A stretch of 64,000 bases of DNA from Flammulina velutipes (Eukaryota > Basidiomycota > Agaricomycetes > Agaricales > Physalacriaceae). The DNA is taken from positions 3,100,001 to 3,164,000 of the forward strand of contig CM022368.1 of the NCBI GenBank assembly GCA_011800155.1. The letters are read 5' to 3'. A program made the translations under genes and the position numbers. Below are positions 1 through 12,229 of this stretch, piece after piece. Numbering within the stretch: position 1 is the first letter of the stretch; each line of letters opens with the position of its first letter. The notes beneath the pieces are model-generated. The model ran no database searches and was not told where the DNA came from. It saw only the letters and a list, made by a program, of their open reading frames with translations.

Positions 1-978
1 CGATCTGGAGAGCCGGAATGGCGATGGCAGCCAAAGCCAGGGTGCCTACAGCAATGCGCCAGATTGCGACTAGGAATTCCTCGTGCGTAGATGCCTTGGA
101 GCCAACTTCCCCAAGAAGAGCTCCGGCGGGAAGCTTGACGTTGGTGAAGTGGGTGATGGCGTGGTTGACAGGTGTAGCTCCGTGGCGAGTGGGGATGAGC
201 CTTTTCAGAAGGCAAGTTAGAGGGCAGATTGTGAAAAGGAGAAGAAAAATTCCATACTTTGCGGTGATTCCCTTGGACATGTGGGTGCCATCGTTCAATT
301 GAACGAGGAAGGGGCGCACGCCGCGGTTTTCACCCCCGACAATAAGGCGGGACCAGACGACAGCGTAGCAAGGCTTTCCGAGGACCGGGACGGTGGGAGG
401 CATATACTTGGACGCTTGTCTATTGGGAGAGTTCAAGATAAAGCTCCCATCCTTTTGCAGCGTGGCAGTTGTTTCCAAGTTGGTAGCGTCGAGACCGTGT
501 CCCACTTCAGTAAGAAGGAATTGGCCACTTAATTCCGGTGTCAGTATACGAGCTTCGTTGATATTAGGTGGAAGACGTACAAAGCCTTTGCGTCCAACAT
601 GTCCTTGCAGATTTTCTGAAGGTCAGGACGGTCCTTGGCATACGTTCCAATAGTACCAATGGCCAAGTTGAGGTGAATGGTCATGACGGTAATGGAGGAT
701 CCGTCGTGCCATGCAATCGGGTCCATGTGCATCTTCCAGAACTTGGGGCTGAGCGTCATGATGTCTTCAAAAGTCAAGCCTAAAAAGTTGGCGTATGAGG
801 ATGAATAGGCTGAAAACAATGCAAACAACGCACCCCAGCTCCTCCAGATAGCCTCAGCACGGAAGTAAGCATTGTTCGCGAGTGCAAGAGCATTGGGGCG
901 GGTTCCTGGGTTGTTACCAGCAGCTTTGAAGACGTCGAGCTCCAGGAGAGGTTCGGAGGGCCAGTTGCGGGAAGACAT
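1..978 (-). CDS. Acyl-CoA oxidase/dehydrogenase family protein (3' part missing at window edge)
   Basis: Flavin-dependent oxidation of acyl-CoA, probably peroxisomal beta-oxidation. Three exons can be read: 978-581, 527-258 and 200-1, separated by 53- and 57-nt GT-AG introns. The second exon opens with GQFLLTEVGHGLDA, the diagnostic acyl-CoA oxidase stretch that follows the substrate-proximal helix. It continues through PVLGKPCYAVVWSRL and RPFLVQLNDG, and the third exon has IPTRHGATPVNHAITHF, all typical of the middle beta-domain. The start at 978 (MSSRNWPSEPLLELD) is the first Met of the frame, and the N-terminal alpha domain follows at once without an extension. The C-terminal domains and any PTS1 lie outside the window. 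The family call is firm. Whether the enzyme uses oxygen (oxidase) or an electron-transfer partner cannot be decided from this part. Confidence 0.85.
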
Positions 979-2052
979 GATGAGTACGGAAGTGTAAATC
1001 TAGATGAGAATGTTCAATGGAGGATAAGACGAGAGCCAGAGAACTGAGGGATTCTCACTATTGAAGAACCAGTTAAATAGTGTGAATGAGGTTCAGGGAG
1101 GAGACGAGGAAACGCGCTGACTTGGCCCAGGCACTCCGTCCGCTGCGATTCTAGCCATTGCACGATCGTCTTGCGGCTAGCACGAACCTCGGACTGGCAC
1201 CGCGGGGATTTAGTGCGCCGATGTAGCATGTTTAGGGCCAATATCGCCCAGAGGTGAAGAGAAGTCGAATACCCGGGAAGGTGCCACAGCGGCAGAATAG
1301 ACCTGAGTTATTGCCGATAGGTCGGGATGTTGTATTGTTGAAGTCGCTGGAAATGATGTCCGCATGTTGAGAGCAGCGCCACGCTAGCTGGGGTTTCGCC
1401 GTAGCTACTTGAATGCACCCGCCGACCTACGATGTCAATACTACAAGTAGCAGCGGAGAGAAATGTATTTGTGGCGGTTGACATCTAGAGAACACGATCA
1501 AACACACGTAGGTACACGTTTGCTCAAAAAACCAAGAACGAGCTGCTTACTAGAAATGACTTTGTCCCTTGCTAATGCTGCGGGAGAGACGACAATCCCG
1601 TGCCAATCTATCAGCGTGCTAGGATATTCGCAGCGGGAACCTAGGTAGGATTTTCACTCCTTTACGACCATCAGTCCACCCAGTAGATCAGCGGCAGCTT
1701 GCTCATTGCTCTTAATGACAGCGTTTGTTCTGCGTGAAGAGACCTGAGGTGACGATGAACGCCGCGTTCCATCCTGGTTCCATCAGCACATTGGCAAGTG
1801 ATATGTTTAGCCAGCGGCTACGTAAAGAACGTTTTATAGCTAGCGGTCCTAGACTCTCAGGCGCGAATGAATAGACTCCAAGGTACGATGATAGAGAAAA
1901 ACTAAAAGGCAGAATGCAATCAGCATAAATAGCATTAGCAACGACGCACTTACCCTGGACGCCTCAGTAAATCCTAATCACTCCACTCAATGTCAGTGAG
2001 ATGCGAAAGATATTCTGTTTCCATTGATACAGCCGCAGACATTCATACCGAA
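979..2052. other. Intergenic, about 1.07 kb
   Basis: Sits between the 5' end of the acyl-CoA oxidase gene and the 3' end of the sugar transporter gene. Only short unsupported frames are present. It probably contains the oxidase promoter and the transporter 3' UTR. I see no RNA gene or repeat. Confidence 0.6.
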
Positions 2053-3450
2053 TCATACGTGCTTTAGGGCACGCGAAACCACAAACATGGAGACCGTGAG
2101 TATCGCAGCGAACACCCAGAACACTCTTCCCTGCTTCGACGGGTCGCCACCTGAGAGGAACTTCCTCAAAGGAAGGAAGGCGAGTCCAACTAGGAAGTTG
2201 ACTATCCAATTCAAAGAAAGCGCGATAGACGACAGTGCTGACGTAGCATAGTACGGCGTAACCTGAGGCACGAGGATGAACGGAACCGGGCCCAAGCCTA
2301 CGGCGAATGACATGACGAAGAAGATGATCATGATACTGCTGAGAATCTTCCAGTCTTCGTTAAGCCCAACACCGACGAGTATGAGGCTAACGACGGCTCC
2401 ACATGTGGATATGAGCAATAGTGTCTTGGGCCCAAGTTTGTGTATGAGGAATATCGGAGGGAACGTCATCAGGACGTTGACAATGGTGATGAAGAGAGAG
2501 ATGTATGGTCCGAATTCAGGAAGCGTGGAACTGAGGATGTCGTTTGAGTAGTAGAGGACTGCGTTGATGCCTGATACCTGCTGGGATACCATAGCGAAGG
2601 ATACGATGAGAAGAGGAAGGCGCAAGTCTGCGGGAAGTTTGAGGATTACAGCGGGAAGGGTGATAGAGGATTGGGCTGATTTCAGGCGCGTGTCTGCTTC
2701 GGATTCGTAGGGTGGGATAGTGCCTTCGTGGTCGTCTTCCTCTTCCAAAAGTGCCTCTGTGTCTGAGTTCCTGGACTCGACAACTACGTCCTTGTGAATA
2801 GCCCACCCCGTCAAAGGTTTCCCGTGGGCGCCTAACCATTCTGGACTCTCTACGGGGTAGAGGCTGAGGCCCATGACTGTTTGAATGATAGCCAGAGCAG
2901 CACTGCCGAGGAAGACCCATCTCCATCCGCCATCCTTACTGCCCATAGACAGCCCGATAATTTGCGTGCCGCATATCCCGAAGACGATGCCAAGTTGGGT
3001 GAGCACGCCAACTCTTCCCTGCAGTTCTTTGGGGGTGATTTCGCTGAGGTACACTGGTGATACGCAAAGTCCGATTCCAGCGCTGAGACCGACGAAGAAC
3101 CGTCCCACACAGAGGCTAGTCACCCCGTACGCGCCTGCTTGGATGACGGTGCCCAGCACGAGGATTGCTCCTGAGAGCGTGGACGCTGGCCGGCGCCCGT
3201 ATTTATCGGAAACGATGTTGGCACATAGGCTGCCCAATAGCCCGCCCACGGTGAATATGGAAGTAAGGAAGGAGAACTGGAGGTCCGACATTGGCACACA
3301 TTGTTCGAAAGGGATGGCGGTGGTCGAGTTGGCACAAGTCAATGATGCATGGAGTTGGTTGAGCACAGAAATGTGGTATCCGTATTGAAAGGGAATTAAT
3401 AGGATCCATGCGCAGACGAACCAGCCATAGGGCGAAAACGTCGCCACCAT
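2053..3450 (-). CDS. MFS sugar-type transporter
   Basis: Proton-coupled or facilitative sugar transporter of the major facilitator superfamily, expected to have 12 membrane helices. Signatures seen in order: FQYGYHISVLNQ in helix 1, DKYGRRPAS between helices 2 and 3, YLSEITPKELQGRVG after helix 4, PVESPEWL (PESPRWL-like) after helix 6, a charged central loop (EALLEEEDDHEG), then SQQVSGINAVLYYS in helix 7 and GLGPVPFILVPQ in helix 10. It is one uninterrupted exon, unusual among its intron-rich neighbours. An in-frame Met exists at 3531, giving 27 more residues. I prefer 3450 because it has a good Kozak context (ACCATGG) and starts just before helix 1. It resembles GLUT/Vps73-type fungal transporters; the substrate cannot be told. 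Confidence 0.88.
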   Translation of the reverse strand: MVATFSPYGWFVCAWILLIPFQYGYHISVLNQLHASLTCANSTTAIPFEQCVPMSDLQFSFLTSIFTVGGLLGSLCANIVSDKYGRRPASTLSGAILVLGTVIQAGAYGVTSLCVGRFFVGLSAGIGLCVSPVYLSEITPKELQGRVGVLTQLGIVFGICGTQIIGLSMGSKDGGWRWVFLGSAALAIIQTVMGLSLYPVESPEWLGAHGKPLTGWAIHKDVVVESRNSDTEALLEEEDDHEGTIPPYESEADTRLKSAQSSITLPAVILKLPADLRLPLLIVSFAMVSQQVSGINAVLYYSNDILSSTLPEFGPYISLFITIVNVLMTFPPIFLIHKLGPKTLLLISTCGAVVSLILVGVGLNEDWKILSSIMIIFFVMSFAVGLGPVPFILVPQVTPYYATSALSSIALSLNWIVNFLVGLAFLPLRKFLSGGDPSKQGRVFWVFAAILTVSMFVVSRALKHV

Positions 3451-3531
3451 GGTCGTCAGAAGAGACTTCGCATTAGTTCCCACGATACTGATGCCAGAAT
3501 AGAAGTTTACATCCTTGGCATGTAAGTACAT

Positions 3532-4318
3532 AATGTACTACAAAGTACTTTCTACGCTGTGGCCTTCGGATCCTTTCGTTGCGTCAAATTTCCTCTTTGA
3601 TTTCCTTGGGTACAGGTTAACCTGCCTGCTGCACTGAGTTCCACGTCACTGTGTGGCGGTGGTATATCTCCTAGTGCCTTTTGAGATACTGTACCCTTCG
3701 TTATGTAGAACGACGGGCCTTTCAAATTTTACTATAGCGGTAGCAATCTTTTCAGACAATCACAACTTTCTTGACTATACCTCCGATCGCTCTATAGGTA
3801 GGTTTCGGTTTTAACCTTCGCATCAAAAAAGCCTCGTTACTTCGACTTGCGCCACTCGCATGGCAATAGCAATCTGTTCCGCGGGGTTTTAGTAAGTACC
3901 TGTTACATTGTCAGTCATGTCCGTACACATGAGTGTAATTGCAGCGTGTTCGCCACTCCCGCTTGTGACCTTTCCTTCCCACGTGGGCGCGGGGACCGCC
4001 GATAAGATAAGATCATCGTCACCACGCCTTTCTGAAAATTCCCATCATGTTCTCTTCGTTAAGGCTCTTTCGGAGCCTTTCCTCCGGTGAAACTAGCGCG
4101 ATACGTACGGAGCGGGCAGGCAGCTTTAGCTATTAACCTCCGCGCGGATGTCGATACGGTGGCCAATTAGTCAAACTACGAGGCACTCTAATGCTTGTTC
4201 ATGCAGTAAGCTATTGCGAGCGTCCCTAATGGCCTGCTTCTCGAGCGTCGGATTCCCTGGCAATCACCTGTTCTGTTTCGCACAATTTTCTTAGCGGACA
4301 CGCTTCTTCGCCAATACT
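3532..4318. other. Divergent intergenic region, about 0.79 kb
   Basis: Shared upstream region of the MFS sugar transporter (-) and the alpha-amylase (+). Divergent placement of a sugar transporter and a starch-degrading enzyme would allow shared carbon control, but I recognise no specific operator. No gene is seen. Confidence 0.55.
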
Positions 4319-6121
4319 ATGCAAATACTGTTCTGTCTCTGCTCTCTCGTCGTTCTTACCCTCGTCCAGTGGTCTTTCGCTGCGACGGCTGATCAGTGGC
4401 GAGGGCGTAGCATCTATCAGTGCGTATATATGTCATAATTCCAGACTTTCTGCCTCAGAGCTTGACTTTATCCTTCTCAGAATATTAACAGACCGTTTCG
4501 CTCTGCTGGAAGGTGCTGATCTCAACGCGTGCGCCCCCGGAGACAGGTCATATTGTGGTGGCTCGTGGAATAGGCAAGCTCGTTCATTGCCTTCACGCCC
4601 CTCCTGCCTTTAATAACTGATAGAACTTTACTAGCATCCGCGAGAAGTTGGACTACATTCAGAACGCTGGCTTCACCGCTAGTACGCTTGATCGTCATCC
4701 CTGTGTTCTCGTTGGCTGATGATTTTCCAGTATGGATTTCTCCCGTTAATCAAAACTACGATGGTCCACCGACCCCGTATGGAATGCCTTACCATGGCTA
4801 CTGGATTGCAGACGTAACCAAGCTGAACGCTCGCTTCGGTACCGCTGAAGATCTTCACGCACTCGTTGACGCTTTGCACCAGCGCGGCATGTATATCATG
4901 GTCGACATCGTAGTAAACAACGTCATGAGCACGTCCAAAACGCCCGACTACTCCTCCTACCTCTTCAAGGACGCGTCCTATTATCACCCATACTGCCCCA
5001 TACAATGGGGAAACGTATCCTCAGAGCAGAACTGCTGGCTGGGAGACGACATAGTCCACCTTCCCGATATCGACACCTCAAACCCAGAAGTCATCGACGC
5101 TTACAGGGCGTGGGTGGCAGACTTCGTTCAGGAGTACGACCTGGACGGACTTCGAATCGACGCAGCTAAGCATGTCGATGTTAGCTTCTGGCCGCAATTC
5201 TGTAATAGTGCGGGGGTGTTCTGCATGGGAGAAGTCTTCGGTGACGAAAACGTGGACCCAGTCGCTGCTTATCAGGGACCAGATGCACTAGCCTCCGTCC
5301 TAAACTTCCCAATGTACACCGCCCTCCAGTCCGCTTTCTTTATTCCCGGCGATAACAACGTCAGCGCCTTGGTGGATGTCCTGGAACAGAGCCAGGCGAA
5401 ATTTGTGGATACGACCATTTTGGGCAACTTTATCGAGAACCACGACGTTCCCCGATGGAGAAGCAAGAGTGTTGACCCACAGAGCATGTACAACGCGATG
5501 ACGTGGACCTTCATGACAGATGGTATTCCGATTGTCTATGCTGGCCAAGAGCAGTACTTTTCCGGCGCGGAGGACCCATACAATCGCGAGCCACTATGGC
5601 CCTCAGGATACAAAAATACTGTCGCCTACACCCTAGTCTCCGAACTCAACGCTGCTCGTAATTTCTTGGTATCGAACAAATCCGGAATCGACTGGGCGTC
5701 TGCGCCGACGAAGGTTATGACAACTTCTCCCCATGGAATTGCATTCGAGAAGGGACCCGTCATTACCATTCTCACGACGATTGGAAGCCCCGGGAGAAAC
5801 GGGACCAACATAGCGGTTCAGACTGGATATACTCCTGAGACGTTATTCTTCGATGTCACGTCTGGCGGATTCGGGGATGGTCGGTGTCGCCAATGGGTGA
5901 CAGGCTCTGCAGGGCACCTTGACGTCCAGTATACAAGGGGAGGGAGGCCTGTGGTTCTTGTACGAGCAGACGTCCTGGAGAGAGGGGATTTATGCAAGGA
6001 TGAGGTGGGGTGGGCAATCATCCACTATGAGCAGTCGGATGGAGTTTCAAGGCGCTCAAAAAAGTGGTCTCTGGTTGGTACAGTGATATGTGCATATCTA
6101 TCGTCTTTGTATCTTCTGTAA
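4319..6121 (+). CDS. Secreted GH13 alpha-amylase, probably GPI-anchored
   Basis: Endo-hydrolysis of alpha-1,4-glucan outside the cell. Exons 4319-4419, 4481-4573, 4635-4681 and 4731-6121 join in frame to 543 residues. A signal peptide (MQILFCLCSLVVLTLVQWSF) is followed by WRGRSIYQILTDRFA, the standard start of fungal acid amylases, and by FTAIWISPVNQNYDG. Catalytic regions are intact: DGLRIDAAKHV (nucleophile Asp), GEVFGDENV (acid/base Glu) and FIENHDVPR (third Asp). After the catalytic barrel and a shortened C domain the protein ends in a hydrophobic tail (SLVGTVICAYLSSLYLL) preceded by charged residues, as in GPI-anchor signals. There is no starch-binding CBM20. The second intron begins GC instead of GT. 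Confidence 0.93.
4574..4634 (+). other. Non-canonical GC-AG intron of the amylase gene
   Basis: The exon before ends TGGAATAG and the intron reads GCAAGC...TTTACTAG, 61 nt. Removing it restores the conserved amylase stretch from the CGG-W region into IREKLDYIQ. No GT donor nearby gives an open frame. AG|GCAAG is the known consensus of minor GC-AG introns spliced by the U2 spliceosome. Confidence 0.8.
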
Positions 6122-6868
6122 ATTCACATCAAACTCTGTCGCTCTCATTACTTGCATCCTGTTGTGTACCCATGCTGTTTTATTTCTTTGAGGAAGGGTT
6201 TTCCAAACAAGGCAACCCCCGCGCGCTGGTGACAATGCAAAACAGACCATCATTGCATCGAAGTTTCCTCTTCTAAAATTAGCGGCATAGTCATGCTCAA
6301 GAAGACAATCCCCTCGCCTTTTACTAGGGGATTCCGTGGGCATGGCTAGTTGACGTCGCATATTCCAATTTTTCAGCGCTCAGCTCGCTCTGAGATTTCC
6401 TATGTTAAATTTTTACCTACCCTATCTCTTTTGAAGTCAAGGAGGTAGTGCTAGTCATCTGAATAGAGAAGCGCCATTGATCATTCTCTCCCACTCACCA
6501 TCATCATCGTCCGGCGCCGACCTACGCAGCCTCGAACGCTATTCATGGGTATCCGCTTTTGTGGCCAAAATAATGTGACAGCGTCGCTTTCGCATTATCC
6601 GCAACGGAAACAAGCAACAATGGATCTCCTTCCGAATTCCCTGGCTTCCTCCAAGACTCAATCCTAGTCCATTAGCGACACTAATACCGCTGTCTTGATT
6701 GAATGGACGCCAAAATATCGATGTGGGTAATCTCCAGGCGAGTGAGTGCATAATTGCTCACCTTTTTGAACTGTAGTTGACGCAGGGTAACGCAGGTCAA
6801 GCGAACGCGACATGGCAGTCTATATAACCTCAAGCTGATCTTGAGGGGAAATTGCTAATATTACGAAC
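6122..6868. other. Intergenic, about 0.75 kb
   Basis: 3' region of the amylase and promoter of the P450 gene, with no supported gene. The only clear element is a TATA box just upstream of the P450 start. Confidence 0.55.
6821..6827 (+). promoter_or_regulatory. TATA box of the P450 gene
   Basis: TATATAA lies 42 bp before the ATG at 6869, a normal TATA-to-start distance for fungal genes with short leaders. Confidence 0.5.
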
Positions 6869-9178
6869 ATGCTCGTCGGACTTTCCATTGCGCTCTTGAC
6901 ATTCATCGTCGTCGCGTCCTGGAGAGTGTTCAGTCCCAAGTCACGCCTTGTGCGTACCATTCGAGGACCTATCAATCCTTCGTTCTTGCTAGGTGGGTTG
7001 AATCCACCCTGTCATTATCAGAGAATCTTACATTCCCAGGCCACGAACAAGTCCTCCGACTCCAGGACAATGCCGGTGATTTGGAAATGCCCTGGTTCAA
7101 GGAGTTTGGTTCTGTCGTGCGAGTTGCGGGTTCTCTCGGTGTATGTCTATCGCCATCTCTCTCTCTCGGACTCGTTCTGACGCAGCCTAAAAGCAAGATA
7201 TACTCCTTATTTCAGATCCCAAAACATTGCAGTACATCTTCCATACGTCTGGATACAGATACCCCCGACCTACAGATCAACAGCATGTTAGCGACCTCAT
7301 CTTCGGTCCTGGATTGACTACGGCCTTCGGTGCGTCTTGCTCCCCGCCCCAACTACTATAGAGCGGCTTTTATCTCATCATTACACAGGCGCGATGCATC
7401 AAAGGCAAAGACGTATATTGGGACCTGGATTTGGGGCAGAGCAACTGAGATCGTTCTTAGAGGTCTTCCAAACTACTGCGGGAAAGGTGTGTGCACAGAA
7501 TACTCCTCGGACCTCAAGTACTGACCTATTTATGTGCTCAGTTGAACGTCAAATTGCGAAGACAATTAGACGAGGGTGATGGCGTAATTGATATTCTCTC
7601 TTGGACTGGAAAAACTGCCCTCGACATTATAGGTGTCAGTGAGTTTTAGTTGTTCTACCTGTGAAAACGTCACCAGCTAACATACATCGCGTAATGGAGC
7701 ATCGTTCAGATATAAGTTCAACTCCCTCGACGGTTCTGATGACGACCTATCTAGGGCGATGAACAATCTCTTGTGCGTCCTCTACTCTTCGGTTACCTGT
7801 CCAACTCATGGTTCCTTATATTAGTGGTGAGGCCCAAATGGACCCCGCTCCCTGGATGATTGTCTATTCTACGCTTTGGCGTTTATTCCCTGCTGTTGGC
7901 GGGCTTTTGCGACTGATTGAAAAGTTTCCGACGAGGGAGCAAACACGCTTACGGCAATTCAACGATACGAGTAAAGCGACTGCATTGGATATTGTAAACA
8001 AGGCGATCCAGGAGGAGGTCAGTGGGGCCGTGCAGAAGGGAGAAAAGGACATTGTCGGACTTTTGGGTAATAAGTGTCTCGCGATCCGTCTTATTCCTCT
8101 TATTCATGATCGTATCCTCAGCATCGAGCGCTCTGACGACGGACGACAAGAAGAAAATGGACCAGGACGAGATAATGTCTCAGATGGCGTACGAACTTCA
8201 TACTGGCCTTACTAGTCTCATCCTTACGACATTCTCAGGACGTTCATCCTTGCTGGCCACGACACAACAGCCGCCAGCATAGCCTGGCTTTTCTACGAAT
8301 TAGCCAAACATCCCGTAGAGCAAGCTCGCCTTCGTGCCGAGATCAACACTCTGAGAGAAACTCGTCCTGGGGTGCTGTCAGCTGCAGATTATGATTCTTT
8401 GCCGTATCTTAATGCATGCATAAAAGTGAGCACGCGCTGCCGTTGGCTGGACAAGTGTCATTAACTTTCGGTCAGGAAACTCTGAGATTTCACCCTTTCG
8501 TTCATTCTCTCCTTAGATGGTCGGTTGAAGAAGATGTCCTGCCACTTTCTGAGCCGATCGCAACTGTGGATGGGAAGGTCTTGAATGAGATACCCATTCC
8601 GAAAGGCCAAGTTATCATGGCGAGTTTATATTGCTACAATCAGTAAGTTCTGTCCTCCTCGGTTATTTCCACCTGACAGAATATAACTTGATAGCCTGAC
8701 GTCTGTATGGGGCGAGGATGCAGGCGTGTGGAACCCAGATCGATTCTTGAATGACAAGCTGGCGGAATCGCAGATCCCGATTGGCGTCTATGCGAATCTG
8801 TGCGTTACTTTTTGCTCTGACGTATTCTACGTTGAGACTGACGAGAGATGTAGGTTGACTTTTAGTGCTGGGATTCGAGGGTGTCTTGGGTAGGCTTTTC
8901 CTTTTTCTTATTAGGCCGCTATCTGACATGCCTTTCTCAGGTGGCGCTTTGCGTACGTCACTCTCTTATTGAGCTCTTGATAGTATCTGATGTTCCTTTG
9001 AAGTGTACTGGAGATGCAAGCGGTGTCCACGTCGCTCATAGAGGCCTTTGAATTTGGGCTACCTGAAGGAGGTTTGGATTTAGTGCAGTCTCCGACCCAA
9101 CTAACGACATTCCCTGCTATCCGTGGGAAGCTGGAGGATGGATCGAAGATTCCTTTGAGGATCAAGTCGCTACGTTAA
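6869..9178 (+). CDS. Cytochrome P450 monooxygenase
   Basis: Membrane-anchored haem-thiolate monooxygenase. More than ten short exons are needed. The N-terminal hydrophobic anchor (MLVGLSIALLTFIVVASW) is followed by a basic/proline hinge. Core motifs: AMHQRQRRILGPGF (helix C), TFILAGHDTTAASIAWL (helix I oxygen-activation motif AGHDTT), ETLRFHP (helix K ExxR), NPDRF (PERF equivalent) and FSAGIRGCLGWRFA (haem loop, FxxGxRxCxG with the Cys ligand). All essential residues are present, so it should be active. The layout with a GA.HRRQR motif resembles basidiomycete-specific P450 clans, but I do not assign a CYP number. The stop TAA is at 9176-9178. A P450 reductase is not in the window. Confidence 0.9.
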
Positions 9179-9865
9179 ATATTGAATGGATGTATGTATC
9201 ATTAAAATGTCTTGTTGCGTTAAGAAAAGTATGTCCATGTGAACCTGAGTAAGGGGCAAAATCCGAAAATGACCGTGGGAATTTCAGGACGCCTGTCTTC
9301 CAACTCTCATGTAGGTTGTAGGCTGTTGGCAATGTGACACAGAATACTTGCTTCAAGCGCCGCAAACAACACGGCATCACGGGCCCTTCGAACCATACCT
9401 AGTGATCAATCTATACACCTCTCCTGGTACATCCTTCGATTCGAACGGCCCCCGGGCCCTACGGTCCACACTTCCTCAGACACAACGCCTTTACGAGTCT
9501 TTTGGCAACATTACGGAAGCACCTCCCCCCCCGTTCAACATTGCTATCAAGCAAAGTGACCGATCGTTCGGAACCAACTTTCTGGTTAATCATGGTGCAA
9601 CACGAAGTCGTCCTCTGAAAACTAGAAAATAATATGAAGTCTCTGGCAAGTCTAGAAGCACCTATGGTAAGTGATGCGCACTTAACAGAAGTTCTTCCCA
9701 AACTTCTTTCAGCGTGTTCGTGCGCGTGTCACTCTCATCACTTGGCCTTTGTTCAGCTGAACAACTGAAACCCCGTTGCTCTTCGTTGCTGACCTACAGA
9801 CAAGAAAAGGCTCAAGTGACCCGTATAAAAGTACTCACGCGTTATTTTCTAGATCTGCCTTCATC
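9179..9865. other. Intergenic, about 0.69 kb
   Basis: Between P450 and MFS genes, with no supported coding. It contains the TATA box of the downstream transporter near its right end. Confidence 0.5.
9824..9830 (+). promoter_or_regulatory. TATA box of the MFS transporter gene
   Basis: TATAAAA 36 bp before the chosen ATG at 9866. This supports that start over an in-frame ATG at 9776, which would lie upstream of the TATA box. Confidence 0.5.
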
Positions 9866-12011
9866 ATGCCGCAAAGCGCAGAAGATCTTGAGCTGAAGGT
9901 CGAGGAAACACACATAGAACAGATATCCGTCCAGAACGACCGTATCGCAGTTACTGATGAAGATGTACACATTTTTCTCATAATCCCTTTCTCCCCAGCT
10001 GACTGACCAACTCCCAGTCCAAACGCATCGTGCGCAAGACTGACTTGTACCTCTTGTCGCTGTTAGCATGGGTCTACTTTCTCCAAATTTTGGATAAGGT
10101 TTGGATGTCTTCAAACCATCGAGTATAATGACCTCTCATTGTTTTCCACGTACCAGGTTATCATCGGTTATGCTGCTGTGTTCGGTCTCAAAGAGGATAC
10201 GGGGCTCGTAGGAAACCAGGCCCGCGTTCATTGTCTTCCCTCCAATCTCATTCTCATATTTTCCTTCTTGCAGTACTCAACAGTCGGCTCAATAGGCTAC
10301 TATGCGCAGATGGCGGCGCAGCCCATTGGAGCATACGTTCTCGTCAAATTCCCTGTCAAGGTTATCATGCCCATCATCGTAAGCTCTATGTGTGCTGTGC
10401 ATGTAGAGCGCACGTGAACCATGATTGCCAGGTCACTTGCTGGGGATGCGCTCTCTGCGGGATGGCTGGTGCCAACAACTTCAGTGGTACGTGTTGACTC
10501 TTGGTCTCAGTCCCATTGCTTCAGAATGCCAAAGAACTTACCACATCCCTCCAGGTCTTATGGCAGGCCGCTTCTTCTTAGGGTTCTTCGAAGCGATGTG
10601 TCTCCCTCTCTTCTCGTTGATTACATCGCAATGGTATCGCCGCGTCGAGCAGCCCATGAGAGTCGCTACTTGGTTCGGGACAAACGGCATAGCATCGATT
10701 CTCGGTTCTCTCATGGCTTATGGCCTCAGCTTCATCGAGTCAGATAGGCTACACAACTTCCAGGTCATGTTTCTGTTGACTGGAGGTATGACGGTTGTGA
10801 CCGGTCCTGCTCTTTAGTGAGTACCTTAATCTCCAGTGTGATCGTCGTTGATTCATGACTCGAAGCTGGCTACTGGACAATGGTCCCGGAGAGGCTCGAT
10901 TTCTCACGCCCGAGGACCGTCTCAAAGCAGTGGAACGTCTGCGGAGCAACAACACAGGCACGACTGAACATCATAATTTCAAGTGGGGACATGTATTCGA
11001 GATGATCACTGAAATGAGGGGATACATGTTCTTTGGTATGGTACTCATCGTGAACATGGGGGCATCTGTATGTTGCGCACCCCTATGTAGAAGTAGTAGC
11101 ATCTGGCATTGACTGATTTCATTCGGTCAGACGACTACCGTATTCGGCCCACTCATCCTCAAGGGTATGCTAGGATTCACCCCGAGGCGCACCATGCTTC
11201 TCAGTATGTCGTCCTTCAATTCGAGTTCCCCTCCATTGACACTGTCACCCAGACATCCCTTTCGGAGCGCTTCAACTGATAGCTATCCTCTCCTCGTCGT
11301 GGATAGCAGTCAGGTTCCGCACGAGGGCCTACGTCTTATTCGCCATGATGGTACCCGTCGTCGCTGCCACAGCCATCCTGTATGCCGTTCCCCGTGAGAC
11401 GGCATACATCGGTGGCCTCCTGACAGGCTACTACCTCCTCGCCTTCTTGTTCTCCGCTCACCCATTGCTAATCAGGTGTTTCATCTCTCCCTCATCCATC
11501 TAACTACTGACTTAGTAATATTCATAGCTGGATAATATCAAACACCGCCGGCCAAACCAAAAAAGCGACCTACATGGCGTCGTACAACTTTTCAGCCTCC
11601 CTCGCGCACATTTTTAACCCATATATCTTCAAGGCTGGGGACGCGCCACACTATATACCGGGGCTGAGGATCGTAATGATCGTGTTTTGTATCCTCATCC
11701 TTCTTATCGTGCTCACGGCGGTGAATTTAATGGTGCTCAATAAGAGGAAGGAGGGACAGAGGGAGAGAAATGGGAAGACTGGGAAGCTTGAGGTGCGTAA
11801 CATGATGCTGCCTTGGGGACGGCGGCAATGACGCTGGGTGACTAGGATCTGTCCATGGCCAAGTCGTTCGACAACAAAAGGCAGGTGGACGACAAGAATA
11901 TCGGTCAGAATGCGATGTTGGACATGACTGATAGAGAGAATGACGAGTATGATCTTTTTATCTTTCCTTGCGTCGTTTAATTCGACTTTCAGATTTCAAT
12001 ATGTCATCTGA
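9866..12011 (+). CDS. MFS transporter, anion:cation symporter (DAL5/allantoate permease-like) family
   Basis: Plasma-membrane uptake of an organic anion, vitamin or similar solute. Joined exons give about 500 residues: an acidic cytosolic N-terminus, RKTDLYLLSLLAWVYFLQILDK (helix 1, with the D.K pair typical of this family), AAQPIGAYVLVKFP, MAGRFFLGFFEAMCLP (helix 4, GRFFLG.FEA motif), QPMRVATWFGTNGIA, TPEDRLKAVERLRSN in the central loop, and NTAGQTKKATYMA in the second half. It ends with LTDRENDEFQYVI-like residues, matching the family's conserved D.(E/Q)F.Y.(L/I) tail. The last intron splits GA|A just before that tail and the TGA lies at 12009-12011. The family is certain; the substrate is not. 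Confidence 0.9.
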
Positions 12012-12229
12012 GCATCGAAATCTTGTAAGTATTAGGGCGGTGACAGGATTCAGTATGATGCTGTGGAGTTCAAAAGGTAGGTGTAAATATGTTCTCTAGG
12101 TAATGGCACGTCTCCTTGTGTAAGTAGCATCTCGACAGTTCCAACGTTCAGCCAGACAACGTAGATTTGTATCAGATCGATTCCCACGGTTACGTGCACA
12201 GCACTTTGACGGTCACCCAGAGGCTACAG

